From: Pirellulales bacterium
Lineage (GTDB): Bacteria; Planctomycetota; Planctomycetia; Pirellulales; Thermoguttaceae
Assembly (NCBI GenBank): GCA_020846145.1
Contig: JADLEL010000038.1
Location: 1-33,976 of the forward strand
Direction: 5' to 3'
DNA length: 33,976 nucleotides
The notes beneath the pieces are model-generated. The model was not told the DNA's origin, did no database searches, and saw nothing but the letters and a program-made list of their open reading frames with translations. Position numbers and translations under genes: made by a program. Positions 1 to 8,137 of the stretch are shown in pieces; within the stretch, counting starts at the first letter, position 1; each line of letters starts with the position of its first letter.

Positions 1-125
1 ACATGGACCTGTCCCCTTCCCGCGGCGCGAGGGGGACAGTCCCATTTTCGCGGCGATTAAGCACTTTTAGAGCACCATAATCTTTTGCGCCGCGAAAATC
101 GGGACAGTCCCCTGTGAACGGTTAC
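1..125. repeat. Terminal hairpin repeat, left copy
   Basis: These bases are the reverse complement of 33793-33917 with only two mismatches over 125 bases. The copy contains an internal imperfect palindrome: 32-55 pairs with 88-112 (one mismatch, one bulge), both arms built on the module ggggacagtccc plus attttcgcggcg. It may extend beyond the window. It resembles short palindromic REP-like repeats rather than an insertion sequence, since it has no coding capacity. The first gene starts six bases after it. Confidence 0.9.
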
Positions 126-130
126 AAAAA

Positions 131-2515
131 ATGAATCCGCTCGATTTGAAGAGTTCAATGCTTCTTTGCGTTCTGTTATGCGCGCTTGCGGCAGAGGCGT
201 CGGAACCGCGGGCTGTCGCGGAATCCGAGCAGCAGATGCGCTCGGCGCAGGACTCGATCGGCCAAATCAAACGGATCGACAAGACCGAGGCGCCGCTCGC
301 CTTGCGGACCTACGAACGTTGGTTGGGACCGCAAACCTGGGTTCGCGATACGAAGGGGCCGATCATCGAACTGGGCGAAGCGGGCCAGTTCGACGATGCG
401 CACGTTCTCACGCCACTGGTCGCCTTCGAAAAGGGACAATATCGCCTGTGGTACAGCGGATCGCGCGATGCGGTCGCCGAACGCGTCTTTCGGCTCGGCG
501 TGGCGACGAGCGACGACGGCCGGCGTTTCGAGAAGTTTCCTGCCAATCCGATTTTCGAGTTCGGCGACGGCAAACGTTCGATCCTCACGCCGACCTTGCT
601 CCGCGACGCGGCGGGGAACGTGCTCCGCGAGAACGGCAAGCTGCGGATGTGGTTCAGCGCCGCCGATTTCCGCAGTTCGGGCGAGCATACGCTGCACGAA
701 TCGACGAGCGGCGACGGCTTCCGCTGGACGCCCCCCTCGAAACCGCAACTCCGCGCCGCCTACGCGCCGACGGTCATCAAGGAAGACGGCATTTACCGCC
801 TCTGGTATGTTGACATCTCCAGTCCGAGCTGGACGATCCGCCATGCGACGAGCCGCAACGGGAGGGATTGGAACGTCTCGCCGCAAGTCTGCCTGAAGGT
901 CGATCAATCGTGGGAGAGCGGCAATCTCTTTTACCCCACGGCCCTCAAGGTTGACGGACTTTATCTTCTATGGTACGGCAGCTACTGGCGAGGGCACTCG
1001 CAAAAGACGGCGCTCGGCTGTGCCGTCAGCGGCGACGGCTTGAACTGGATGAAGAATCCGCACAATCCGGTGTTTCGGCCCGAACCGGAGCGGCCTTGGG
1101 AATCGCATTACACGACGAGCCAGTCGGTGCTGCGCCTGCCCGACGGCTCTTGGCGCATCTGGTATAGCTCGCGCAAAGCGCCGCCCCACGCGAACAAGTA
1201 TTTCGCCCTCTGCACCGCGCGTTGGGCCGGGCCGGAGCACGAGCCGGACGACGCAACGCTCGCCGACAAGATGCCCGACCCGTCCCGCGACCGCGTGGCC
1301 TTCGAACGCTGGCAACGCGAACTGCGCGCGCGGTTGACCGAGATGCTCGGCATCCCCAAAGACCGGCCGCCGCTCGCAGCCGAGTCGCGCGGCAACGTGG
1401 ACCACGACGGTTTAACGATCGAAAAATGGGTGTTCACCAGCGAACCCGGCTCCCGCGTGCCCGCGCTGCTCTACCGGAAACAAGATCGGAAGGGACGCAT
1501 GCCCGCCATCGTTCTGACCTATGGGCACGGCGGCAGCAAGTCGCAGCCGGATTACCAATACATCGCTCAAACCTACGCGAAGATGGGCATCGCCGTGCTG
1601 GCTATCGATCCGTTGGGCGAGGAAGAGCGGCACGAAAAATGGCAACTGGGCACGCGCGCCCACGATTCGCTCGAAGCTCACGAGACGGCATGGAAGGCCG
1701 GCCGGCCGATCATGGGTAAATTGGCGTGGGATGCGATGCGGGGCGTCGATTTTCTGCTCGCCCGCGGCGATATCGATCCGGCCCGGCTGGGCGTGGCGGG
1801 CAATTCGCTGGGCGGCGCGCTGGCCGGCTGGATGGCGGTCCTGGAGCCGCGGCTTTGCTGTGCGGTCGTCAGCGGCTGGGCATTCGACGACGAGGTGCTG
1901 CGCTACGGCAAGAATTGCACGCGCGTGCCCAACGAACACATGCGGAAGATGTGTACTTGGCCGCAGTATCTCGCGCTGGCGGCGCCCCATTGCTCGATGC
2001 TCGTGATGAACGGCGATGCGGACGTTATCATCGACTCATCGGGCGGCGGCGACGTTTGGCGCGGCACGCGGCGGAACGTCGAGCAAGCGGAAAAAACCTA
2101 CGCCCAGTTGGGCAATCCCGGCGGAATTGCCGCATGGTTCGAGCCGGGCGGCGGACACCGGCCATATCCGGCCCACAAAGCCGGCTTGAAATGGCTCGTC
2201 GGCCGGCTGCATCCCGCCGGTTGGACAAAAGAAAACGTCGAGCGACTGGCCGATGCGAACTTCGGCCAATGGGCGTCGCTGCACAATCTCAAACTGGAGC
2301 GATTGTACGGCACGCCGCTGCACCTCCAAGGCGCGACGGTCGCCGAAATGAACATCCGCCCCCTCGCGCCCAAGGACCTCGCCTGCCTGCGCAAGGAGGA
2401 ATTGGGCGATCCCGCCTACACTCTCGACGGCTGGTTGAAACGCATTGGACGGAAGCAGTCCGCGGGAGAAGGAACTCCGTTCGACAACAAGATTGATACG
2501 AGAATGGTAAAATGA
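131..2515 (+). CDS. Secreted beta-propeller / alpha-beta hydrolase (esterase) fusion
   Basis: A 794-residue protein with a hydrophobic N-terminal signal peptide (about residues 10-22, ending AAEASE). Residues about 60-380 carry five repeats of the type YRLWYSG, LRMWFSA, YRLWYVD, YLLWYGS and WRIWYSS, the blade signature of five-bladed propellers of the GH43/GH32/GH130 type. Residues about 400-730 form an alpha/beta hydrolase resembling acetyl-xylan esterase or dienelactone hydrolase. The nucleophile elbow is GNSLGG (Ser559); likely partners are Asp629 or Asp631 (NGDADV) and His676 (GGGHRPY). The likely role is deacylation, and perhaps glycan binding or cleavage, outside the cytoplasm. The stop overlaps the next start by ATGA, so the two genes are probably translationally coupled. 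The start is uncertain: ATG at 131 has no clear ribosome site, and ATG at 158 would also keep the signal peptide. Substrate is unknown. Confidence 0.8.
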   Translation: MNPLDLKSSMLLCVLLCALAAEASEPRAVAESEQQMRSAQDSIGQIKRIDKTEAPLALRTYERWLGPQTWVRDTKGPIIELGEAGQFDDAHVLTPLVAFEKGQYRLWYSGSRDAVAERVFRLGVATSDDGRRFEKFPANPIFEFGDGKRSILTPTLLRDAAGNVLRENGKLRMWFSAADFRSSGEHTLHESTSGDGFRWTPPSKPQLRAAYAPTVIKEDGIYRLWYVDISSPSWTIRHATSRNGRDWNVSPQVCLKVDQSWESGNLFYPTALKVDGLYLLWYGSYWRGHSQKTALGCAVSGDGLNWMKNPHNPVFRPEPERPWESHYTTSQSVLRLPDGSWRIWYSSRKAPPHANKYFALCTARWAGPEHEPDDATLADKMPDPSRDRVAFERWQRELRARLTEMLGIPKDRPPLAAESRGNVDHDGLTIEKWVFTSEPGSRVPALLYRKQDRKGRMPAIVLTYGHGGSKSQPDYQYIAQTYAKMGIAVLAIDPLGEEERHEKWQLGTRAHDSLEAHETAWKAGRPIMGKLAWDAMRGVDFLLARGDIDPARLGVAGNSLGGALAGWMAVLEPRLCCAVVSGWAFDDEVLRYGKNCTRVPNEHMRKMCTWPQYLALAAPHCSMLVMNGDADVIIDSSGGGDVWRGTRRNVEQAEKTYAQLGNPGGIAAWFEPGGGHRPYPAHKAGLKWLVGRLHPAGWTKENVERLADANFGQWASLHNLKLERLYGTPLHLQGATVAEMNIRPLAPKDLACLRKEELGDPAYTLDGWLKRIGRKQSAGEGTPFDNKIDTRMVK

Positions 2516-3975
2516 GATTTCGCGATATTGTTTCAACGGCATTGCGCGGAATATGTCTGGCGCTGTTATTGAGTTCTCCGATCCCGGCCGGAAAATCCGA
2601 TTCGGAAACGGCATCCCAAGACGATTCGCGGGCGCTGCGCAAAGCTCCCGCGGAAATCGAGAAAATCGAAGCCCCCTTCGAGATGCCCCAATTGAGCCGC
2701 CCGAGCTTCCCCGATCGTTCTTTCGACATTCGCGAATTCGGGGCCAAAGGCGACGGGAAGACGAAAAACACCGAAGCCATCAAGAAAGCGATTGCCGCGT
2801 GTTCCGCGGCCGGCGGTGGAAAGGTGCTCATTCCCGCGGGAAAATGGCTGACCGGACCCATCCACTTGAGGAGCAATATCGATCTTCATTTCGCCGAAGG
2901 CGCGGAACTGCATTTCAGCGACGATCCCCAAGATTATCTGCCGGTGGTTTTCACCCGTTGGGCCGGTTTCGAGCTCTTCAACTATTCCCCCCTGATCTAC
3001 GCCCGAGATTGCGAAAACATCGCCGTCACGGGACCGGGCAAGATGTACGGACATGGAGCGGCCTGGTGGAAATGGAAAAACGGCAGCCGCACCGCCGAGC
3101 ATATTTACCGCGAACAGGTGTTGAAAGGCGTCCCGCCCGAGCGGCGCATCTACGGCACGCCGGAGGCCGGACTTCGGCCGCAGTTCATCAGCCCCGTGAA
3201 TTGCAAGAACGTGCTGCTCGAGGGGTTCTCCATCGAGACTCCCGGCCCGTTCTGGACCGTGAATCTTATCTACTGCGAAAATGCGATCGTCCGCAACCTG
3301 CGCATGCGGACGGTCGGCGGCCCCAACACCGACGGAATCAACATCGACTCCTGCCGAAACGTGCTCATCGAATACTGCCGGATCAGCGCCGGCGACGATT
3401 GCATCACCATGAAGTCGGGAATCAACGAAGACGGCCGGCGGGTGAATCGGCCGACGGAAAATGTCGTCATCCGTTACAATTTGGCGCTTCGAGGGCACGG
3501 CGGAGTCGTCATCGGCAGCGAAATGTCCGGCGGCGTGCGCAATATATTCGCGCACGACTGCCGCTTCGAGGGCACCGACGCCGGCCTCCGCATAAAGTCC
3601 AACGCCGCGCGCGGCGGGACCGTGGAAAAAATCCGATACCGAAACATCCGCATGGAGAACATCCGCGACGAGGCCATTCAAATCCGCACCGACTACGGCG
3701 CCTACATGGCAAGCAGGAACGGGAATGCGCATCCGATCTTCCGAGACATCGCCATCGAAAACGTAACGTGCAACGGCGCGCAGGCGGCGGCGAACGTGCG
3801 GGGCACGGCAAACCGGCCGATCGAAAATCTCACGCTGAAAAACGTAGCCATCGAAGCGCGGACCGGAATGGTTTTCGAGTGGGTGGATCGCTTGCGGCTG
3901 ATCGACGCCGCCTGCAAGCCGTCCCAAGGCGCTCCCCTCGCCTGCAAGAATTGCCGCGATGTCGCGACGGAATAG
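2512..3975 (+). CDS. Glycoside hydrolase family 28 (polygalacturonase-like), secreted
   Basis: A 487-residue protein with a signal peptide (residues about 1-27, core ICLALLLSSPIPAG). The pectate-lyase-type beta-helix starts near residue 77 with FDIREFGAKGDGKTKNT, typical of GH28. Family catalytic motifs are all present: NTDG (Asp274), GDDC (Asp295, Asp296), GHGG (His329) and RIKS. GH28 enzymes hydrolyse polygalacturonan or rhamnogalacturonan by inversion, so the protein probably acts on pectin-like uronic-acid polymers in the periplasm or outside. Length is normal for bacterial members. The start codon overlaps the stop of the upstream propeller/esterase gene (ATGA), which suggests co-translation and a shared substrate. 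Exact substrate (homogalacturonan or rhamnogalacturonan, endo or exo) cannot be read from sequence. Confidence 0.92.
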   Translation: MRFRDIVSTALRGICLALLLSSPIPAGKSDSETASQDDSRALRKAPAEIEKIEAPFEMPQLSRPSFPDRSFDIREFGAKGDGKTKNTEAIKKAIAACSAAGGGKVLIPAGKWLTGPIHLRSNIDLHFAEGAELHFSDDPQDYLPVVFTRWAGFELFNYSPLIYARDCENIAVTGPGKMYGHGAAWWKWKNGSRTAEHIYREQVLKGVPPERRIYGTPEAGLRPQFISPVNCKNVLLEGFSIETPGPFWTVNLIYCENAIVRNLRMRTVGGPNTDGINIDSCRNVLIEYCRISAGDDCITMKSGINEDGRRVNRPTENVVIRYNLALRGHGGVVIGSEMSGGVRNIFAHDCRFEGTDAGLRIKSNAARGGTVEKIRYRNIRMENIRDEAIQIRTDYGAYMASRNGNAHPIFRDIAIENVTCNGAQAAANVRGTANRPIENLTLKNVAIEARTGMVFEWVDRLRLIDAACKPSQGAPLACKNCRDVATE

Positions 3976-4179
3976 CGCGCTCATTTTCAGCAACTTTGCC
4001 GCGGGGGAACGATAAACTTTTCTTATGCCATTGCGGCTTCGTTTCTCCGCAACGGTCCCGTTGTCGGTCGAGACGCCAGCCGTCCATTGCGGGAAGCGAA
4101 ACGCGGGATGGTTTTCCCCTCTCCCGCAAGGTTTTCGCGGAAGCGCGAATGCCGCTTCTCGACGGGATTCGAAAGCTCC

Positions 4180-4308
4180 TTAGGCGCTGTCCGACAATAA
4201 ACTTCCGAATTCCTATGTAGTAGGCACACTCCGTGTGCCGTAATTCGCGGACGGCACACGGAGTGTGCCTACTACGATTCCGGCAACTTATTGTCGGGCA
4301 ACGCCTTA
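4180..4308. repeat. Large nested palindrome between GH28 and sulfatase genes
   Basis: A perfect 24-bp inverted repeat (4217-4240 with 4252-4275; core taggcacactccgtgtgccg) with an 11-base loop sits inside outer imperfect arms (about 4180-4210 with 4278-4307, sharing ccgacaataa). The right outer edge overlaps the stop codon of the minus-strand sulfatase. It lies between convergent genes and could serve as a bidirectional terminator or 3' stabiliser, or be a dispersed palindromic element. The rest of the 330-base gap (3976-4179) shows nothing recognisable. Confidence 0.85.
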
Positions 4309-5745
4309 GTGTTTCACCTTGACGGTGTTGACTTCGGTCGGCTTATCGGATTTATAGCCTTTTTCCAATTGGTTTTCGACGGCGACAACGCCCCGCTTGT
4401 GTTCCGCGGCGATTTTTTCGATCTCCGCGAGCGCCTCCGGGTGCGAGGCGGCGACGTTGTATTTCTCGGAAGGATCGCAACCCAAGTCGAACAACAGCGG
4501 CGGTTCGTGTTCGTATTCGGTCCGGGCTTCGCTGCCGTAAGCGGCGCGCGTGAAGAAATGGGCCTTATATTTGCCGTGCCGGACGGCGTAGAGCTTCTTC
4601 GCCCGATAAAAAAACATCGTCTGCCGCGGGCTTTCGCCCGTGCCCAAGAGCGCGGGGGAAATATCGACGCCGTCGATCTGCCGGTCGTCGGGCAGCTTCG
4701 CGCCGCAAAGCTTGATGCAGGTGGTGAACAGGTCCATGGTCGATCCCATCTCGCGGACGACGGCCGGTTTGATGGCGCCGGGCCACCAGAACAGGGCCGG
4801 CTCGCGCATCCCGCCTTCGAAAGAGCAGCCCTTGCCCTCGCGGAGCAGGCCGGCCGAGCCGCCGTTCGCGCCGAAACTGAGCCAAGGCCCGTTGTCGGAA
4901 GTGAAGACGACGAGCGTTTTCGCGTCGAGTTTCAACCGCCGAAGGAGATCGAGGATTTGCCCCGCGCTGTCGTCGATTTCCTCGACCACGTCGCCGTAGA
5001 GTCCCCGTCGGCTCTGCCCGACGAACTTCTCCGAGCGGAACAGGGGGACGTGCGGCATGGTGTGCGCCAAATAGAGGAAGAACGGCTCGTTCCGATGCCG
5101 CTCGATGAAGCGAATCGCCTCGGCGGTGTAGCGCTTCGTGAGCAATCGCTGGTCGCTGGCCGGCTCGATCGCGGTCTCGTTGCGAATCAAGGGGCCGGTG
5201 TAGTAGTCGGCCCGGGGATCGAGGCCGGGGAATTTTCCGGGTTCGCGCACGCGGCCCATGTCGTTCGAATAGGGCAAGCCGAAATACTCGTCGAATCCTT
5301 GCGAACGGGGCAGGAATTCCGGCGTGCGGCCGAGGTGCCATTTGCCGATGCACGCCGTCGCGTAGCCGGCGTCCTTCAGGGCCTCGGCCAGCGTGATCTC
5401 CGCGTGCGGCAGGCCCGCCGTCGAGGAGGTCGTCAGCACGCGCGGCGCCTCGGCGCACATCCCGCTGCGGATCGGCAGCCGGCCGGTCAAGAGCGCCGCC
5501 CGGCTCGGCGTGCAGACGCTCGCGGCCGCGTAGAAATCGGTCCACCGCTGCCCTTCCGCGGCCATGCGGTCGAGCCGGGGCGTGGCGATCGTCGGGTGGC
5601 CGTAGCAACCCAAGTCGCCATAGCCCAGGTCGTCGGCGAAAATGATGACCACGTTGGGCCGGTCCGCCGCGGCGGCGATCCCCGTTCCGATTCCCAGCAA
5701 AATCACCGCCGATGCGGCGATCGTTCGCGGCAAAATGGAAAGCAT
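4306..5745 (-). CDS. Secreted type I sulfatase (arylsulfatase family)
   Basis: A 479-residue protein starting at ATG 5745, preceded by a GGGAGAG ribosome site; a longer reading frame upstream adds residues without a signal. Residues 1-26 form a signal peptide ending GIAAAA. RPNVVIIFADDLGYGDLG gives the metal-binding Asp38-Asp39. The sulfatase signature CTPSRAALLTGR is at Cys78, the residue converted to formylglycine by a maturase that is not encoded here. IGKWHLG, PHVPLF and TSDNGPW follow in the usual order, completing the S1-type active site. It removes sulfate esters from sulfated carbohydrates or aryl sulfates in the periplasm or outside; such enzymes are greatly expanded in planctomycetes. 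It is convergent to the GH28 gene, which suggests a shared polysaccharide substrate. Exact specificity is unknown. Confidence 0.95.
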   Translation of the reverse strand: MLSILPRTIAASAVILLGIGTGIAAAADRPNVVIIFADDLGYGDLGCYGHPTIATPRLDRMAAEGQRWTDFYAAASVCTPSRAALLTGRLPIRSGMCAEAPRVLTTSSTAGLPHAEITLAEALKDAGYATACIGKWHLGRTPEFLPRSQGFDEYFGLPYSNDMGRVREPGKFPGLDPRADYYTGPLIRNETAIEPASDQRLLTKRYTAEAIRFIERHRNEPFFLYLAHTMPHVPLFRSEKFVGQSRRGLYGDVVEEIDDSAGQILDLLRRLKLDAKTLVVFTSDNGPWLSFGANGGSAGLLREGKGCSFEGGMREPALFWWPGAIKPAVVREMGSTMDLFTTCIKLCGAKLPDDRQIDGVDISPALLGTGESPRQTMFFYRAKKLYAVRHGKYKAHFFTRAAYGSEARTEYEHEPPLLFDLGCDPSEKYNVAASHPEALAEIEKIAAEHKRGVVAVENQLEKGYKSDKPTEVNTVKVKH

Positions 5746-6290
5746 GACGGAATCTCTCCCTGCATAAAAGAGTAATCGGTGCGGAACAACGCCATTGTAA
5801 CACGGACCCCGCGGCCGCGACAACCTCGCGTTCGGCAAGCTTCGCGCTCCCCGATCCTGCCGCACGGCAAAGTCGGCAGGACGGGCATCCTTGCCGTTGG
5901 AAAGCCGCGACCAGTGGTCGCGGTTCGCAGGAGACGGGAATGTCCGGCCGCCCGGTTTGCAAAACTTTGCGGATTTCCAGGGAACGCGGTTAAAACGAGG
6001 ATCGCGAAAGCGCGATAGGGCGAAAGCGCGAAACGAGCACGGTTTATGGAAGCGGAAGAGTCGGCGCCGATTGGCGTTTGACGTTCGTTAGCGTCGATGA
6101 ATCGAGACCAGCCGGCAAAGTTGCCGAACACAGCCTCTTGTGGCGGAGCCACCCAGCTTGAAAAAAATATCGGGCCACCCGCGACTGGCCATGAAGCCTG
6201 CCCCCTCTTGTGTGTCAAACATATGCCAGCTATACTAAGGGGTATGTGGGAACACTTAGCCTTCGCAATGTCCATCCAGAAAGGTCATCC
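5746..6290. other. Intergenic stretch without a recognised gene
   Basis: This 545-base gap lies between the divergent sulfatase and nuclease-like genes, so it should hold both promoters, but no convincing -35/-10 pair was found. It contains a weak hairpin at 5855-5881 (cctgccg with cggcagg), the sharper palindrome at 5905-5923, and short repeats of the type gcgaaagcgcg near 6003-6030. Small open frames here lack ribosome sites and convincing composition. Confidence 0.6.
5905..5923. repeat. Short palindrome ccgcgacca-g-tggtcgcgg
   Basis: Nine-base arms separated by one base form a near-perfect palindrome. It stands alone in a non-coding gap; it could be a binding site or another small dispersed hairpin. 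No second copy was seen in the window. Confidence 0.5.
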
Positions 6291-7067
6291 ATGAATTACC
6301 AGAAAGTTGACGTTTCCGAACAACAACTAGAAGACCTCACTCGCAAATATACAGGCATGATTGAGGAGGGGCTTGTTTACGTCGATCACCAGAGGCAAAC
6401 GGCCGGAGGTCGGCTAGACGTTCTCATGGTTGACAGGGAGAAATCTCTTGTTGTGGCGGAACTGAAAATCATCGAAGATGATGGAATGTTGTTGCAGGGA
6501 CTTGACTACTTTGATTATGTCTCCACCCACGTTGAAACCTATGCACGCTTTTACAAAGAACACTCGATAAATCCGACGAAAGAAGTCCGTTTACTTCTGA
6601 TTGCTCCTAGTTTTTCTCAAGCTCTCATCAATCGCTGCAAATGGCTTAATTTGGAAATTCGACTATTTGCATTCAATTGTCTGAAGTTTGACGGGCAGGA
6701 TGAGACTGTTCCGATTTTCTCGGAGCAAACCATTCCCACTTCCCCGCCGCCTCCTGATGACACCACTATTGAAAAACACTTGGCCTACATTACTGACGAG
6801 GGAGTACGAAACAAGGTCATGGCCCTCTTGAAAGAAATCGAGAATTGGAAGCCAGGGGCTATTACCATTGAACCAATAAAAAATGCAATTTCTATGAAGG
6901 TCAACAATCGTGTTTTTACATACCTAGACCCACGCCAAAAACATTTTTTGATCGAAACATTCAATGCCGAAGATGAGTGGACGGTATATCCAGTCAAGAA
7001 CGATGAACAATTGACGAATGTCAAAGCATTGGCCAAGGCTGCAATGGAAAGAAAAATGAGAATATGA
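6291..7067 (+). CDS. NucS-like PD-(D/E)XK nuclease domain protein
   Basis: A 258-residue protein starting at ATG 6291 after an AAAGG ribosome site; a longer frame from 6210 lacks one. The N-terminal half has the PD-(D/E)XK pattern: GGRLDVLMVD (Asp43), then VVAELK (Glu57, Lys59) and a downstream LLQGLDYFDY (Gln69, Tyr73), as in DUF91/NucS-like and RecB-like nucleases. The C-terminal part (about residues 160-258) resembles the DUF5655-type domain that often follows this nuclease fold. The likely role is DNA binding or cleavage in repair or defence; the substrate is unknown. It stands alone, has visibly lower GC than its neighbours and is bounded by non-coding DNA, consistent with horizontal acquisition. 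Identification rests on motif order only. Confidence 0.7.
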   Translation: MNYQKVDVSEQQLEDLTRKYTGMIEEGLVYVDHQRQTAGGRLDVLMVDREKSLVVAELKIIEDDGMLLQGLDYFDYVSTHVETYARFYKEHSINPTKEVRLLLIAPSFSQALINRCKWLNLEIRLFAFNCLKFDGQDETVPIFSEQTIPTSPPPPDDTTIEKHLAYITDEGVRNKVMALLKEIENWKPGAITIEPIKNAISMKVNNRVFTYLDPRQKHFLIETFNAEDEWTVYPVKNDEQLTNVKALAKAAMERKMRI

Positions 7068-7195
7068 TGGGCTGATAATTGAATGCGTTATGTCGCTTTC
7101 TCGCCAACGCTTCACTTGATGGACGAGTCGCATACTCTGTCACGCTGAACGCCGACTCGATCGGACTGGTATTGCCGATGAGGGATTGGCGGATT

Positions 7196-8125
7196 TCAAC
7201 TGGTTTCGGGGAGGAAGGTGGGGAAGTGGAGGCCGGCGAGGGGCGGAGCCGCGCCGCGGACTTGGGCGAAGTGGGTTTCGCAGTTTTTTGCTCCCCAGGC
7301 GTACATCTGTGCGACCAGCGGGCGGGAAGAGACGGGAATGAGCGCGACGGGCGAGCGGCCGCGATGCCGGTCGAACTCGGCCGCCAGCAGCGCGAGGGCG
7401 GCATCGGGCGTGCGCGCCGCGCCGGGGCCGATCATGTTGCAGCCCGGATGGCCGGAGGAGGCCATGAATCCGTCCAGTCCGCCCGCCGCGCCGCGACAAA
7501 CGGAGAGATGCCAGAATCCCTCCCGATTTTCGAGGAAATGGCGGAAATCCTGCTCGCGGCGGATGCCGGCGATTTCCATTTCGAGCGCCGCGACGGCCGG
7601 CACGTCGTCGAGCGTCGCCGTGCGCACGCGGCCGGCACAAGGCGGCGGCGGGAAAATGCCTTCGGCGGGCACCGTCAATAACATGTCTTGATAGGCCGCG
7701 AAAGGCGCGAAGCCGGCGCGCGAGTAGAGCGAAAAGGAATCGAGATTCATCGCGCTGGAGACGAGCCGGAGCGGAAGTTCGAGCCGTTCGGCGTGCTCGA
7801 TGATGCGGTTCAAGAGCAGCCGGGCCACGCCGCGGCCGAAATAATTCGGATGGACGTTCATGATGCCCAGCGAAACGTGCGTCGGCCGGGGGTGGAAGAA
7901 GCAGGAGCCGGCCAGGCGGCCGGTTTCGGCGTTGACGGCGACCAGTCCGCAGCCGGGATCGAGCGCCTCGTAAACGTCGAAGAAGACGGCCGTCGTGCCC
8001 GGCCCGCCGGTGAAGATCGCCGGGCGGCCGCGGCTTTGATACCAGGCGTTCACCGAGACGCAGATCAGCTCGGCCACTTCGCCGCGGTCGGCCGGCGTCA
8101 TGGTTCGCAATTCGATCGGTTCCAT
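7196..8125 (-). CDS. Two-domain GNAT-family N-acetyltransferase
   Basis: A 309-residue cytoplasmic protein. The first domain (residues about 5-155) opens with IELRTMTPADRGEVAELI and holds a GNAT acetyl-CoA motif, with MNVHPNYFGRGVARLLLNRI giving the Arg/Gln-x-x-Gly-x-Gly/Ala loop. The second half (about 165-300, from RVRTATLDDVPAVAALEMEI) looks like a second, degenerate GNAT domain without a clear acetyl-CoA loop. Members acetylate small molecules or protein amines; the substrate here is unknown. The start is 12 bases after the stop of the GH67-like gene, so it probably shares that transcript, although TATAAT lies only six bases before the ATG. No strong ribosome site is seen, which fits translation coupling or a leaderless message. 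Confidence 0.82.
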   Translation of the reverse strand: MEPIELRTMTPADRGEVAELICVSVNAWYQSRGRPAIFTGGPGTTAVFFDVYEALDPGCGLVAVNAETGRLAGSCFFHPRPTHVSLGIMNVHPNYFGRGVARLLLNRIIEHAERLELPLRLVSSAMNLDSFSLYSRAGFAPFAAYQDMLLTVPAEGIFPPPPCAGRVRTATLDDVPAVAALEMEIAGIRREQDFRHFLENREGFWHLSVCRGAAGGLDGFMASSGHPGCNMIGPGAARTPDAALALLAAEFDRHRGRSPVALIPVSSRPLVAQMYAWGAKNCETHFAQVRGAAPPLAGLHFPTFLPETS

Positions 8126-8131
8126 GATGAT

Positions 8132-8137
8132 ATTATA
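8132..8137 (-). promoter_or_regulatory. Possible -10 box for the GNAT gene
   Basis: On the minus strand a perfect TATAAT is followed by six bases and then the ATG of the GNAT gene. Transcription from it would begin at or next to the start codon, giving a leaderless message. No good -35 box lies 17 bases upstream, and it overlaps the end of the preceding gene, so it may be coincidental. Confidence 0.25.

Noticed and set aside
2566-3993. A 475-codon minus-strand frame opposite the GH28 gene
   Set aside because: Antisense of a gene with all GH28 catalytic motifs; no motif of its own.
4291-5775. A 494-codon plus-strand frame opposite the sulfatase
   Set aside because: Shadow frame; the minus strand has the full sulfatase motif set and a ribosome site.
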